From contig CAJXJK010000004.1 in NCBI GenBank assembly GCA_913054135.1, positions 1 through 64,000 on the forward strand: a stretch of DNA of 64,000 bases, given 5' to 3'. Positions within the stretch are counted from its first letter, which is position 1; each line of letters opens with the position of its first letter. The stretch is from an uncultured Flavobacteriales bacterium (GTDB lineage Bacteria; Bacteroidota; Bacteroidia; Flavobacteriales_D; Crocinitomicaceae). Under the pieces are notes generated by a model. That model saw only the letters and a program-made list of their open reading frames with translations. It was not told the origin of the DNA and did no database searches. The position numbers and the translations under genes were made by a program. Positions 1 through 11,000 of the stretch are shown here, one piece after another.

Positions 1-66
1 CCTCATCTTTCTGAAATCTCTTTAAAGAAGAACTAGTCCAGGCAATAATGCCATGGGGTAGAAAAC

Positions 67-240
67 TGCACATAACAAATTAGCTAAAGTTCAGGTCCAC
101 CCTTGGCCGACCCTCTTTTTCGCCCAATACTTGTACCAAATCCTGGGGTGCCTAACACGGTGGACAGCCAGAGTCCGGGGTTTTGGCCAGCCCACTCCAA
201 GACGGCATAAATGCCTAACTTTAGCCAAACGTTGTAGCAT
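67..240 (+). repeat. attC-like site A (long class)
   Basis: The left end TGCACATAAC closes a cassette that began outside the window. The right end is the junction GTTGTAGCAT at 231-240, which opens the first complete cassette. The inner arms TTAGCTAAAGTT and AACTTTAGCC are complementary. The centre carries the TTGGCC, CCTGGGG and TCCGGGG blocks shared with the other long sites. Length is about 174 bp. Confidence 0.8.
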
Positions 241-313
241 ATTCAAATCAATTATTGAATTTTTTATTTAGCATTAAAAATTCTACTCTAATCCAACCTT
301 AATTGAAAAGCAG

Positions 314-321
314 TACTTTTG
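314..321 (+). promoter_or_regulatory. Candidate -7 promoter element of cassette 1
   Basis: TACTTTTG fits the Bacteroidota -7 consensus TAnnTTTG and lies 21 bases before the ATG at 343. No clear -33 TTG element is seen at the usual distance, so this is tentative. If real, the large cassette brings its own promoter. Confidence 0.35.
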
Positions 322-342
322 ATTGACTGAACGAATCACTTT

Positions 343-3096
343 ATGAAAGGATTTTTTATAGCATTATCTCTATTTTATACGATTGCATCAAATGGACAAA
401 TAAAGCCAGAAATAGTGCTCCAGTCTGGACATGGAGGAACGATTCAAAAAATTGATGTTGACTCTAGTTCAAATTTTCTAATCTCAACTGATCAGAATTC
501 AAAGGCCATTCTATGGGATATTAACTCTCACCTCCAACTAGCAGTTTTTGACTCAATAGATCAAGCCTTATTTTCTGAAGACAAATTAGTTTTACTGAAC
601 AAAAGCCAGGTTCTTAAAAAATATAGTCTGAAAAATCGGGATTTTGAAAAGACTACAATGCTAGGTGTTACTTCTTTTCATGTTATATCTTCCGGAATAA
701 TAATAGATAGGAATAATGGAATAGCGTGTAATATTAATGATAGCATCTCTCCCATTGAACTGGAAGAACCTATAAGAATCGTATCAAAAAAAGGACAAGA
801 TTCTTTTCTTTATCTGAAAGATGAAAGCATAATGGCATATGATATCACTACTGGTGAATCGTCACATATACACAGCTCATCAACTCATGAACATCTTGTT
901 GAAGTTCATTCACTTGAAAAAATTCGATTTGGCGTTCAGGACAATGGGGTGATTTGGAAAAGAGTAGAAGATCGAAAAACATCTACCAAATTTTTCAACT
1001 TAAAAGGATACAAAGAAAGTGTTATAGATTTTGACGTTGACAAGCATGGAAGAAGTGTGCTTTTGACTTCCAATGGGGCATTGATTATTTTGAATGAAAA
1101 TTGCCATGTAATCGGACAATATCAATTATCAAAAAAGTCTAAAGCGGTACAATTTTGTAATAATGGCAAGAGTATAATTTATTCATCAGGAAAAGCAATG
1201 TTCATGATTGATAGTGAAACTGGTATTCATCTTAAATCTTTTCATGGATTTGATTCAGAGATTTCCGTTTCAGCCTTTACGGAAGATGATGACGGTATTC
1301 TAGTAGGCATGCGCAATGGAGATATGAGATACATACCCATTGATCCCTTATCCAATGGAAAATTTTTAAGAATGCCCCGAAGAATTGAGCGGAATGACGG
1401 AGATTGGATAATCGCCCATCTAGGTGTATCCAATCATGATGAAGAAGCCACATATAAATTTGCGTATTTGAAATCACCCGATAATGGGAAACATATCGAG
1501 AAAGCAGAAATATTAAAATTGCACTGGAATCTTCTGTCAGGAAAATATTCGATCGTAAGCGTTCAAAACCTACGATTTAAAAAGGAATCGGCCATGAAAT
1601 CGGAAGCTTTTTTAAAAAAATATGCTGATAAAAAGAATAAAAGTAAAAATTACGAACACCAATTATCAATGGCCCTCAATGAAGGAACAATGGTCTTGAA
1701 AACAAACGAACAAAAACTCCTTTATTTGAGGATATTTGGCGAAAAAGGAAAGCTCTATTCATTTGAAAACTATTACTATGCTAATAAAGAGGTAGCTGAT
1801 TACGTTTCGTTCAAAGTTGATGATGAAATCTACCATTATGAACAATTTGATCCATATCTAAATGATCCAGATAGAGTATTTGAGAATACTGGAATATTTG
1901 ATTCAGCTCTTATTGAAACCTTCAAACTTGCGAAGGCTAGTCGAATAAAAAACTTAGGAGGAAAAAGTATATTATCCTATAACAAAGATGACGTTCCATC
2001 AATTGAGGTGATTACCCCAAATAACCCTCTTGTTAACGACAGTATCATCTCATTCAGAATTAAAAGCAGTTCTCGTGCCAACCTATCATCACTTCAAATC
2101 AATATCAATAATGTTCCTGTATTTGGTAAAAATGGTAAAGAAATAAAAGGAACCACTTATGATGACGAAGTATCACTCAACCTTAAGGGTGGAATAAACG
2201 AAATAAAAATTTTTACAAAAAATGAGTTAGGATATATATCAAAAATTCTTCAATATAGTGTTTTCGCCAACTATAGCTTCCGACAAAACTTATTTGTGAT
2301 AAGTGTGGGAGTCTCTGAATATTCTGACAAAGCTTATAACCTAAATTATGCTGTAAAGGACGCTAAAGATTTTAGCTCAACGTTTATGGGTACGCGTGCA
2401 TTTTCGACCGTAAATAACCTTTGTTTAGAAAACCCAAGCAAAGACGAAATTCTTAATAGATCAAAAGAATTTCTAAAAAACGTAAGTGTGAATGACGTAG
2501 TTCTCTTTTATTATGCTGGACATGGCGTGCTTGATGAGCGGTACAACTATTATTTATGCCCCACTGATATAAATTTTTTGAATCCGTCAAAAAATGGATT
2601 AGAATTTGATGTTTTAGAGCAAACACTTGCAGAATCCAATAGCCTTTCAAGGATTATTTTTCTTGATGCTTGCCACTCAGGTGAAATTGACAAGGATGAA
2701 TTAATCGCCATGGAAAAAGAGGTTGAAGAAATAGACGACCTGAATTTTAGATCAGTTAAAAACACTCGTTTTGACTTAAAAAGTGGTGTTAGTTATTTAG
2801 ACCTATCAAAATCATTGTTTCAGGACACGAGAGAGAACCATGGAAACTATATAATTTCATCAGCCAATGGCGTTGAATTTGCAGTTGAAAGCGGAAAATG
2901 GAAAAATGGCTTATTTACCTACTATGTTAAAGACGCAGTACAGAGCATGAAAGCCGATTTTGACGAAAGTGGAACAGTAGACTTAATTGAACTGTTTGAT
3001 TTTGTATCTTCACAAGTTGAGATACACTCTTCAGGAAAGCAACATCCACAGGTTCGAACAAGAATCAGATTTCTAAATCCTGAATTATATAAGTAG
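343..3096 (+). CDS. Secreted beta-propeller/caspase-like (peptidase C14) protein
   Basis: 917 residues. An N-terminal signal peptide (about residues 1-19, ending SNGQ) predicts export. Residues about 25-330 contain degenerate WD40-type propeller repeats (ILWDINS and similar), and a beta-rich linker follows. Residues about 655-917 form a caspase/metacaspase fold: the catalytic His is in YYAGHG (His727) and the Cys in FLDACHSG (Cys777), so the dyad is intact. After the catalytic core, DFDESGTVDLIE at 872-883 fits the EF-hand loop pattern, which suggests calcium control as in some metacaspases. It is the first gene of a four-gene cassette, one base before the next start. A paralogous protein sits in cassette 3. 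A role in regulated proteolysis or cell death is possible, but the substrate is unknown. Confidence 0.85.
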   Translation: MKGFFIALSLFYTIASNGQIKPEIVLQSGHGGTIQKIDVDSSSNFLISTDQNSKAILWDINSHLQLAVFDSIDQALFSEDKLVLLNKSQVLKKYSLKNRDFEKTTMLGVTSFHVISSGIIIDRNNGIACNINDSISPIELEEPIRIVSKKGQDSFLYLKDESIMAYDITTGESSHIHSSSTHEHLVEVHSLEKIRFGVQDNGVIWKRVEDRKTSTKFFNLKGYKESVIDFDVDKHGRSVLLTSNGALIILNENCHVIGQYQLSKKSKAVQFCNNGKSIIYSSGKAMFMIDSETGIHLKSFHGFDSEISVSAFTEDDDGILVGMRNGDMRYIPIDPLSNGKFLRMPRRIERNDGDWIIAHLGVSNHDEEATYKFAYLKSPDNGKHIEKAEILKLHWNLLSGKYSIVSVQNLRFKKESAMKSEAFLKKYADKKNKSKNYEHQLSMALNEGTMVLKTNEQKLLYLRIFGEKGKLYSFENYYYANKEVADYVSFKVDDEIYHYEQFDPYLNDPDRVFENTGIFDSALIETFKLAKASRIKNLGGKSILSYNKDDVPSIEVITPNNPLVNDSIISFRIKSSSRANLSSLQININNVPVFGKNGKEIKGTTYDDEVSLNLKGGINEIKIFTKNELGYISKILQYSVFANYSFRQNLFVISVGVSEYSDKAYNLNYAVKDAKDFSSTFMGTRAFSTVNNLCLENPSKDEILNRSKEFLKNVSVNDVVLFYYAGHGVLDERYNYYLCPTDINFLNPSKNGLEFDVLEQTLAESNSLSRIIFLDACHSGEIDKDELIAMEKEVEEIDDLNFRSVKNTRFDLKSGVSYLDLSKSLFQDTRENHGNYIISSANGVEFAVESGKWKNGLFTYYVKDAVQSMKADFDESGTVDLIELFDFVSSQVEIHSSGKQHPQVRTRIRFLNPELYK

Positions 3097-3097
3097 C

Positions 3098-3667
3098 ATG
3101 CAAACAGTTCAACATTTAATTATATCTACTCTATTAATTGTATTGTCCTCCTGCGAAAAGGATTTACCAATTGTTCCAGATGAAGATTATTTCAATGAAG
3201 GGGATCAAATGCAAATGCCTTGGGGGGATTTACCTACAATTAAATTCACTGGATATACAATAAGAAAAGTTTATGATGAAGCATTTTTGACAGAACTGCC
3301 TGATGTTTACGTTGCAATTAAAGAAGTAATCGACATTGATGATACAGAATATATTTCTTATCAAGAGGTTCATCACGCGAGCACTTACAATAATATTCTT
3401 AACAATGTAGTTGACAGTAACACCCCATATCACCTAGATTTTGATAGTGTTTTTGTGATTAATAATAATGGATACCACACAAGTAATAGAATTTGGTTCT
3501 CTACTTATGAATACGACAATAACCCCGCTTTGCATCCAGCCGATTTGGAAGAAGGTTTTTTCATTGGATTTGAGCAGATGAAATTTGCCTTCCACAATAA
3601 TATCACATCTCTTCACTTGAAAGATAATAGATCATTTGATATTGAACTTCATTTTGTATTTGAATGA
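3098..3667 (+). CDS. Putative lipoprotein, second gene of cassette 1
   Basis: 189 residues. The N-terminus has a short hydrophobic segment ending in the lipobox LSSC (Cys at about residue 19), so it is probably a lipid-anchored periplasmic or outer-membrane protein. The mature part is acidic and rich in Tyr and Asn, with no domain I recognise. It begins one base after the caspase-like gene stops and overlaps the next gene by ATGA, so the four genes are very likely co-translated. A structural or partner role for the neighbouring outer-membrane protein and caspase-like protein is inference only. Confidence 0.75.
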   Translation: MQTVQHLIISTLLIVLSSCEKDLPIVPDEDYFNEGDQMQMPWGDLPTIKFTGYTIRKVYDEAFLTELPDVYVAIKEVIDIDDTEYISYQEVHHASTYNNILNNVVDSNTPYHLDFDSVFVINNNGYHTSNRIWFSTYEYDNNPALHPADLEEGFFIGFEQMKFAFHNNITSLHLKDNRSFDIELHFVFE

Positions 3668-5115
3668 GAAAACACCCTTTAATATTGACCTTTCTATTAT
3701 TTATCTCAAGCTGGACCTGGAGTCAAAGTCTCGTTCTTTCAAGCACTACAGGGTCAGATTTTTTCGAAGGCCGCGCTATTTCAACTTACGAGTCTATCCC
3801 AACAGTTGTAAATAACGGCAGCGAAATTTTTTTAGAGTCAATTTCATTTAATCAGTATTTTCATGTCGGGATACAACTCCCTTCGTTGGATGCTAAGCTC
3901 GAATTAAAAAATAAAATTCATATTGAATCATCTTTGTCCCTTAATAAATATTGGGGTACTTTATATCAATCCGCTAAGGATGGTGATTTTGTTTCTGCCC
4001 TGAACAGTGCATCCTGGGCTGTTCCTGATGAGGACAATGATGGACTATATGATTATAATCGGCACCTTTTTCGTGTAGGTAGCTTTTCAGCAACCAACTT
4101 ATCTTTTGGTGCAGGATATAATTTGTTTAATTACAGAAAATTAAGATTTGTTGTCAATGCGGGCTTGAGACATACGTTTAAATTTTACAATCTTAAAGAG
4201 CCAATCGGTGATGACGCATTTAATGCCTCCAAAGCTGATTTTGTTAATAAACATATCGCCAATTGGAAAGGTTTGACTTGCTTGTACGCTGGATTTTCAA
4301 TAGACAGAGGCTCCTTTGGCATGCATTTCAAATACGGAAGAAGTCTTTATAATCCCGAAGTTTCTGATGCGCCGTTTTTCAAAGCTGCTTACTTTAGTCA
4401 ATTTGGTTTGAGTTTCAAATTTCTCCAAAAACCACTGAAACGTCTAAAAAAGATATCATCCAATGAGTATCTGGTCAAAGACAAATCAAAAGGAAGGTTT
4501 AATATTGGCTTAGGAATCAATCTATACACAGATGCCAAATTTTCAGGTGAATACATCTCTTCCTACATTTTGGGGGATTGGACCTCACAATACACTGAAA
4601 TTAGCATTTATAACAAGAAGCCTAAGCTTACAAACCTTCCATACCTGCAGATTGAATACGAATTTAGCCCTTTTAGAAAAGTGAAATTTCTTAGCTTTCT
4701 TCGTCTGTCACACCTCAACCTTTCATATGAGAGTGCGAATGTAGATATGCTGTACGAAAACTACGGACAATCTGGTTTAAGCTACTCTCGTTCCCAAGCA
4801 TTGTACTCTGTTGTTCAAACTGGCGCATCAATCAAATGGAATGCAATCAAAAAGAAAAATATAATAGGATTCATAAAACTTTCGCCAATAGTTAATTTTT
4901 TCCTGAATGGTAACCTTGATGATTTGAATGGGAAATTACCTGTTCGCAAATTCAATGTCAGCAATGAAATTGGATTAGGAATCCAGCTGTCAGATTTTGC
5001 AATAGAATTCCTATATAATTATTCTTATCTGGATCTTTACGAACAGAGTTCCATTGCATTATCTGGATTGAATTCTGCCTCAATTAAATTATCTTATCCA
5101 ATATTTGAGTTATGA
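3664..5115 (+). CDS. Putative outer-membrane beta-barrel protein, third gene of cassette 1
   Basis: 483 residues with a clear signal peptide (residues 1-20, ending SWTWSQS). The mature sequence alternates hydrophobic and polar residues and is rich in aromatic residues and Gly (for example LRFVVNAGLRHTFKFYNL), which is typical of Bacteroidota outer-membrane barrels. No named family is recognised. The ATG overlaps the stop of the upstream lipoprotein gene by four bases, and its own stop overlaps the next start in the same way. Together with two lipoproteins and a secreted caspase-like protein it makes a plausible envelope complex carried as one cassette. Confidence 0.7.
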   Translation: MRKHPLILTFLLFISSWTWSQSLVLSSTTGSDFFEGRAISTYESIPTVVNNGSEIFLESISFNQYFHVGIQLPSLDAKLELKNKIHIESSLSLNKYWGTLYQSAKDGDFVSALNSASWAVPDEDNDGLYDYNRHLFRVGSFSATNLSFGAGYNLFNYRKLRFVVNAGLRHTFKFYNLKEPIGDDAFNASKADFVNKHIANWKGLTCLYAGFSIDRGSFGMHFKYGRSLYNPEVSDAPFFKAAYFSQFGLSFKFLQKPLKRLKKISSNEYLVKDKSKGRFNIGLGINLYTDAKFSGEYISSYILGDWTSQYTEISIYNKKPKLTNLPYLQIEYEFSPFRKVKFLSFLRLSHLNLSYESANVDMLYENYGQSGLSYSRSQALYSVVQTGASIKWNAIKKKNIIGFIKLSPIVNFFLNGNLDDLNGKLPVRKFNVSNEIGLGIQLSDFAIEFLYNYSYLDLYEQSSIALSGLNSASIKLSYPIFEL

Positions 5116-5666
5116 GAAATCTGTTGATCATTCCGTTTTTATTACAGCTAATATCTTGCAACAAAGACAGTAGTTATGAAGAAAGAGATGTCTCGAAAGA
5201 ATTTTCTCTGACAGCTTCAGGCGAATCCGCATATTTTGAAGAAAGTTATTCGGGAGCAAAAATCACTTTTCCACCATTTGGTATGACTCAAACAACTGCT
5301 ATTGCTTTTTACTCAATTGACCCAGAAGATCATAATACACAATATGCAACCGGAGGAGGTTTTCCATTAGAAACTTTTATTCCCGCTTATAGCCTAGAAT
5401 CTAAACTTTATTTTTTCGAATATAGCGAAGACATTATTTTACCAGCTGCACTAACAGTTCGTGGATTGTTCTCATCTAACAATGATTTTTACCAAGATTT
5501 AAAACCGTTTAGAATAAAAAACCTTGGAGACCCATATGAATCTATTATCGACACAAGTAATTGGCAAGAAATTCCTTTATTTCAACATGATTCTCTAAAC
5601 GTTTATCCAAATATTTCATTTGAAATTGAAAGTCTAGGTTACATCTATTGTATAGCACGCGATTAA
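5112..5666 (+). CDS. Putative lipoprotein, fourth gene of cassette 1
   Basis: 184 residues. The signal sequence ends in the lipobox LISC (Cys at about residue 17), so it is probably lipid-anchored. The mature part is predicted mostly beta and no domain is recognised. The start codon overlaps the stop of the barrel gene (ATGA). It is the last gene before the short attC-like site at 5760, with about 95 bases between stop and site. Function is unknown; it is likely to work with the preceding three genes because they travel as one unit. Confidence 0.7.
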   Translation: MRNLLIIPFLLQLISCNKDSSYEERDVSKEFSLTASGESAYFEESYSGAKITFPPFGMTQTTAIAFYSIDPEDHNTQYATGGGFPLETFIPAYSLESKLYFFEYSEDIILPAALTVRGLFSSNNDFYQDLKPFRIKNLGDPYESIIDTSNWQEIPLFQHDSLNVYPNISFEIESLGYIYCIARD

Positions 5667-5759
5667 TTGTTGATTAGACTTAGCTTTTGATTCTGAAAAC
5701 AGTAACATTAATTACACAAGAGGCAACCAAGACCCAAGTCATTATTCAAGAATAAAAAC

Positions 5760-5837
5760 ATGCTACAACAACTAAGTAAAATTCACTGCTTGCGCAGCTC
5801 GGCATCAATGCCTAATTTTACTCAGACGTTGTAGCAC
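5760..5837 (+). repeat. attC-like site B (short class)
   Basis: 78 bp. ATGCTACAAC (5760-5769) is the exact inverse of the GTTGTAGCAT that opens cassette 1. The right junction GTTGTAGCAC (5828-5837) opens cassette 2. The inner arms AGTAAAATT and AATTTTACT are complementary around a short GCTTGCGCAGC centre. It is almost identical to site C. Confidence 0.82.
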
Positions 5838-5851
5838 ATAAGCCATAGACC

Positions 5852-7963
5852 TTGAAAAAAATAATTTTTATATTATTCTTGTTTCCTTTTTTGGGCTTTT
5901 CTCAACCCGACATGGATAGTCATTGGGAAAAATGGGAGAATACCACTAACCAGGACACAACTAGAATGAATGCCATCCTAGACATTATTTGGGACGGCTT
6001 TCTTTTTTCTGATACCGATAGTGCCATTTGCTTAGCTGAAGAATACCTAGATTTTGCACAAAACATTGGCAACAAATCACATGAAGCAACTGCCCTCAAT
6101 ACATTAGGAGTTGCTCAATATTTCAAAGGTAACCTAGCTAAAGCTATCGCTTTTTATAAAAATTCATACGGAATTCGAGTTAGTATTAATGATCAAAAAG
6201 GAATGAGTAGTAGCTTAAACAATTTAGGGAATACCTATTTTCTTATGGGGGACTATGACAATGCAATGGCCTGTCATATAAGAAACCTTAAAATTAGTGA
6301 GCAATTAGATTTAAAAAATATGATAGGAAGTGCTTTATCTGGTATAGCTAGCATTTTTAATGAACAAGGAGAACTAAATCAAGCACTATCATACTATAAA
6401 GAAAGTCTTGGAATTCAAGAAGAAATTGGTAATAAAAGAAACTTCGCTAATACCCTAGTAAGCATGGGGAATATTTACCTTGAAAAAGACAGTATCCAAA
6501 AAGCACTAAATTGTTTCAACGAAAGTACTAGCATCTATCAAGAAATATCTGATTTAGCTGGGCAAGCGACATCTCTAAATAACTTAGGTCTTTTATCTCT
6601 AAAAACTGGCCAACACCAAAAAGCTTTAGACTTTTTTAATCAAAGCTTAAAAATTTCAGATAATCTTGGACACAAAGGATTATCAATACGCAATTATAGA
6701 GGTATCTCTTTAGTACATGAAGCTGATAAAAATTATAGCAATGCGCTAAAATACGGCAATATTGCATTTGATTTATCCTTTGAGATTGATGAAGTTGAAG
6801 TTAAGGCTGTTTCTGCAGAAGCCCTCTGGCGTTTGTACAAGATAGATGGTAACCATAAAAAAAGTTTAGAAATGCATGAAGTCTTCATTATTTATAGAGA
6901 CAGTATGTTCAACGAGCAAAATCAAAAAGCCGTTATTCAACAGGAGTTCAAGTATAAATTTGAAAAAAAACAAGTCAAAGTCAATGCCCAACATGAGGCA
7001 CAGCTATTAAAACAAGAAACTGAAGCACTATCAAAGCAAAAACAACAGAGAATAATTTTGGTTGCAGTAATTTCTGGTCTAATTCTTCTTACCTTATTTG
7101 TTGCTTTTATCTTTAATCGTTTGCGTATCACAAAGTCACAGAAAGACGAGATTTTTGAACAAAAAAGAGAAATCGAATCTCAGAAAGAATTTGTAGAAGT
7201 TGCCCACAAAGAAATTACTGACTCCATCAACTATGCTGAGCGTATTCAAAGAAGCTTCTTAGCAACAGAAACTTTGCTAAACGAAAACTTAGGTGAACAC
7301 TTCATTTACTTCAACCCGAAAGAGGCAGTGAGTGGAGATTTTTACTGGGCAGGCAAATTAGATAATGACAACTTTGCTGTGAGCTGTGCTGATAGCACTG
7401 GCCATGGCGTACCTGGTGCAATTATGAGTATTCTCAACATCTCCTCTATTGAAAAGGCGGTTGAAAACAAAGCGTCAAAACCTGCAGAGGTTTTCAACCA
7501 TGCACGTAAGTTGATCATTGAGCGTCTTAAAAAAGATGGCTCAGCTGAAGGTGGTAAAGACGGGATGGATGCCAGTTTGATTTCATTCAACGCAGAAAAA
7601 ACAGTAATGCAATATGTAGCTGCTCATAACCCAATTTGGATCATTAGAGCAGGTGAACTCATTGACATCAAAGCAGAAAAAATGCCTGTTGGTAAACATG
7701 ACCACGATCACATTCCGTTTGAAGGAGGTGAAATAGAATTACAAAAAGGAGATATTATTTATACCTTAACTGACGGTTATCAAGATCAGTTCGGTGGAGA
7801 GAAAGGAAAAAAATATAAAGTGAAACCGTTCAAGCGTTTATTGCTTGAAAACGCACATTTATCAATGAACGAACAGCATCAAAAAATCTCAGATACATTT
7901 GACGAATGGAAAAGAGATTTGGAACAAGTGGATGATGTTTGTGTAATTGGAGTACGTGTATAA
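5852..7963 (+). CDS. TPR-repeat SpoIIE-type PP2C serine/threonine phosphatase
   Basis: 703 residues from a TTG start only 15 bases after the attC junction. This is the best start because it yields a complete signal peptide (residues 1-18, ending LGFSQ). Residues about 55-340 are tetratricopeptide repeats with the Gly, Asn and Ala pattern seen in SLNNLGN. A transmembrane helix lies at about 398-420, followed by a charged coiled coil. Residues about 455-703 are a SpoIIE/PP2C domain with metal-binding motifs GDFYW, DSTGHG, DGMDAS and TDGYQDQ. This TPR-membrane-SpoIIE layout is common in Bacteroidota and is thought to dephosphorylate anti-sigma antagonist or STAS-type targets. It is the only gene of cassette 2, and no promoter is visible inside the cassette, so read-through transcription is likely. 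Confidence 0.88.
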   Translation: MKKIIFILFLFPFLGFSQPDMDSHWEKWENTTNQDTTRMNAILDIIWDGFLFSDTDSAICLAEEYLDFAQNIGNKSHEATALNTLGVAQYFKGNLAKAIAFYKNSYGIRVSINDQKGMSSSLNNLGNTYFLMGDYDNAMACHIRNLKISEQLDLKNMIGSALSGIASIFNEQGELNQALSYYKESLGIQEEIGNKRNFANTLVSMGNIYLEKDSIQKALNCFNESTSIYQEISDLAGQATSLNNLGLLSLKTGQHQKALDFFNQSLKISDNLGHKGLSIRNYRGISLVHEADKNYSNALKYGNIAFDLSFEIDEVEVKAVSAEALWRLYKIDGNHKKSLEMHEVFIIYRDSMFNEQNQKAVIQQEFKYKFEKKQVKVNAQHEAQLLKQETEALSKQKQQRIILVAVISGLILLTLFVAFIFNRLRITKSQKDEIFEQKREIESQKEFVEVAHKEITDSINYAERIQRSFLATETLLNENLGEHFIYFNPKEAVSGDFYWAGKLDNDNFAVSCADSTGHGVPGAIMSILNISSIEKAVENKASKPAEVFNHARKLIIERLKKDGSAEGGKDGMDASLISFNAEKTVMQYVAAHNPIWIIRAGELIDIKAEKMPVGKHDHDHIPFEGGEIELQKGDIIYTLTDGYQDQFGGEKGKKYKVKPFKRLLLENAHLSMNEQHQKISDTFDEWKRDLEQVDDVCVIGVRV

Positions 7964-7968
7964 AAAAC

Positions 7969-8047
7969 ATGCTACAACATAGTAAGTAAAATTCACTGCT
8001 TGCGCAGCTCGGCATCAATGCCTAATTTTACTCAAACGTTAGGGTTA
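7969..8047 (+). repeat. attC-like site C (short class)
   Basis: 79 bp. The left end ATGCTACAAC is the inverse of the start of cassette 2 (nine of ten bases). The junction GTTAGGGTTA at 8038-8047 opens cassette 3. The core is nearly identical to site B over about 60 bp, so these two cassettes carry sister attC sites. Confidence 0.82.
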
Positions 8048-8071
8048 ATTATTATTAACTAGATACTAGTG

Positions 8072-11000
8072 ATGACAAGAATATATTCTGTACTGATTTT
8101 GTCTCTTGCCATGAATTTATCTTTGGCACAGAATTCTGACAATGAACTTGAGCTAATATTACCAATTGGTCATACCAGTGAAATAGATTTTATAAGTTGG
8201 TCATCCGACCAAAGCAAAATCATTACTGCTGGTCGTGATAACTGTATTGTTGTTTGGGATATTAATACAGGAAATCCGATAGTGAGAGCTCAAGCTGATT
8301 TTCAAGAATATGGCTGGCAAAGACTAAGATTTACACACGATATAGAACTTGTTCAAATTCCAATAAATGGAAAATACAAATGGCTTAAAGTCAATGAGAA
8401 TAAATATGTTGACAAATCGGAAATCCCAGATTTCGATAATCTAATTATAAAAGAGATTTATAGAAGATTCTCTGATTTTGAAAATCCATTGAGATTCAGC
8501 GCAGATAGTGGCTGCTGGATAGCCAATGGCCAAAACATGAGTGAAAAAGTTAATTCCCCAAGGGGAGATGGTTTTTTTAAAGTGAATCAAATTGAAAAAT
8601 CTCATGGCAATAAAAAATGGGGGTGGTTCGGTCGAGAAATAGAGTACATCCCACAGGGCGCCAAAAACAAAAAATGGAAATTAAAAGTAAAAGATAAGAT
8701 CAATCATGCCGTTTGGTCACCAAAAGGTGAGTATATAGTTGTTTTTAGTCGAGTACCTAATAAGCCTACATTCCCTATTGTGATTAATGTTTCTACTGGC
8801 GAAATTCACAATATATTAAAAGGAAAAGCTTCTGGTGGATTTGACCTTGCGTATTCTAAAATCAATAATTCAGTGGTCGCATGCTATTTAGATGGCACAG
8901 CAAGAATATGGGACTTGTATTCTGGAAAAATTAAAAAAACGATCAATTGTTCTTATGCACATCCAACAATTTCTTCTAGTTGGTCTGAAAACCAAAATTA
9001 CTTTGTTGTAAGTAGTCATGATTCTATTTCCATTTACACAAAAAAAGGTGAATATTTTCAATCTTATTATCATGATCGATACATATGGAATGTAGATTTT
9101 CTTAATAATTGTGATGAGTTATTATTCAGTGACGCAGGAAGTGATTTTGAAGAAAACTCTGTTGATTTTTACTCTATCAATTTAAAAACTGGTACGAGGC
9201 AGGAATTTAAAGGTGGGCACAAACTTGCATTTGATCCAATGAATGGTGGTAGAGCGATAACTTCTTTAGTTTCCAACAATCATGGTTCTTATATTGCAAG
9301 CGGTGATCGAAATGGTAAAATGTGCGTATGGGCAAAAATTCCGGAGAAGAAAAATAAATTTGAGGTCATAAAAGAATTCGATTGTGGTGAAGGTCCAGTA
9401 ATGGGAATTTTCTTTGTAGAAAATAAAATGGTTATTTCTGCGACTGTATCAGGAACAATTAAGATTTGGGATATTGTAGACGGAAATCTTAAAACCGAAT
9501 TTACCCAAGCTTCTGAGATTCCAACCTCTATTTATCTTGATAAATCAAATAATGAATTAATTATCAATTATTTTTCTGGCCTAACTGAAATAAGAAATTT
9601 TTCTTCCCTAGAAGTACTAAAATCCTATTCAAACTATTCGTTTTCAGGATTAGCAGTGGACATTGAAAACAAATTACTAATCTCTCGAAATTTTGCAGAA
9701 ATCCAGCTCTCCAATATAGAAACTGGGAATCTAATTGCCAGTTTCATCAGTATCGACACTACTGACTACGTTACAATTATTGAAGACAATTATTATTATG
9801 CTAGTCCAGGTGCAGTTAACTATTTGCAGTTCAAAGTAGATAATAACACATATTATTACGACCAATTCGATTTAAAACTAAATAGACCTGATTTGGTAAT
9901 AAAAAGACTTGATCCAAATAATACATCTTTGATTGATGCTTATCATAGTGCATATACGAAAAGATTAAAGAAACTTGGCTTCACAGAAGAGATGTTAAAA
10001 GATGATTATTATTTGCCTGAAATTGAGATTGAAAACTTTGAAGAAATACCGCAGCTTCACAATCAGGGCAGTATTGAGCTCGACTTAAAATTGCATGACA
10101 GCAAATACAAGCTGGATAGAATCAATGTTTGGGTAAATGATGTGGCGATTTATGGAACTGTTGGGATCTCACTCAGAGACAAAGATGTACAGGAATATCA
10201 AACTAAGATTGAGGTATTTCTTGCCAAAGGGAAAAACAAGGTACAGGTCTCTGTTCTGAATCAAGCTGGTGCCGAAAGCTATAAAGAGACCTTTGAAATT
10301 GAATGCACTGTTGGAAAAGACAAACCGGATCTGTATCTGATCACAATTGGTGAAAGTGAGTACCAGCAGTCAGACTTTAACCTCACCTATGCAGCGAAAG
10401 ATGCTCAGGATATGGTCAAGCTTTTTGAGAAAAATAAATTTTATAAGGAGGTATTCTCCAAAACTTTGATCAATGATCAGGTGACCAGAGAAAATGTATT
10501 GGCTTTGAGATCATTCCTTGAGCAGGCAGATATCAATGATGAAGTGATGATTTTCATTGCGGGACATGGCGTGTTGGAGGCTAATCTAGATTATTATTTT
10601 GCAACTTATGACATGGATTTCATGAATCCGGCGGAAAGAGGTTTGGCCTATGATGACCTTGAGAGTCTTTTGGACGGAATCAAACCTTTAAAGAAAACCT
10701 TGCTGATTGACGCTTGTCATTCAGGTGAAATTGACAAAGAAGAAGTAGAGCTGGCAGAAGCAGATATTGAAGAAGAAGATGAGATCCAATTCAGAGTAGT
10801 TGGGAGCACTGCGTCACCAAAGCTTGGTGTCCAGAATACATCTGAATTAACCAAATCACTATTTACTGATCTCAGAAAAGGTACAGGAGCCACTGTAATT
10901 TCCTCAGCTGGGGGCATGGAGTTCGCAATAGAAGGTGATGAATGGAACAACGGTCTATTCACCTATTGCTTTATCAATGGAATTAAATCTAAAGAAGCAG

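Noticed and set aside
1-36. Possible tail of a plus-strand CDS ending at a TAG (34-36)
   Set aside because: Only 11 codons are visible and other frames are equally open, so it cannot be supported. A cassette gene ending just before attC site A would be expected somewhere here.
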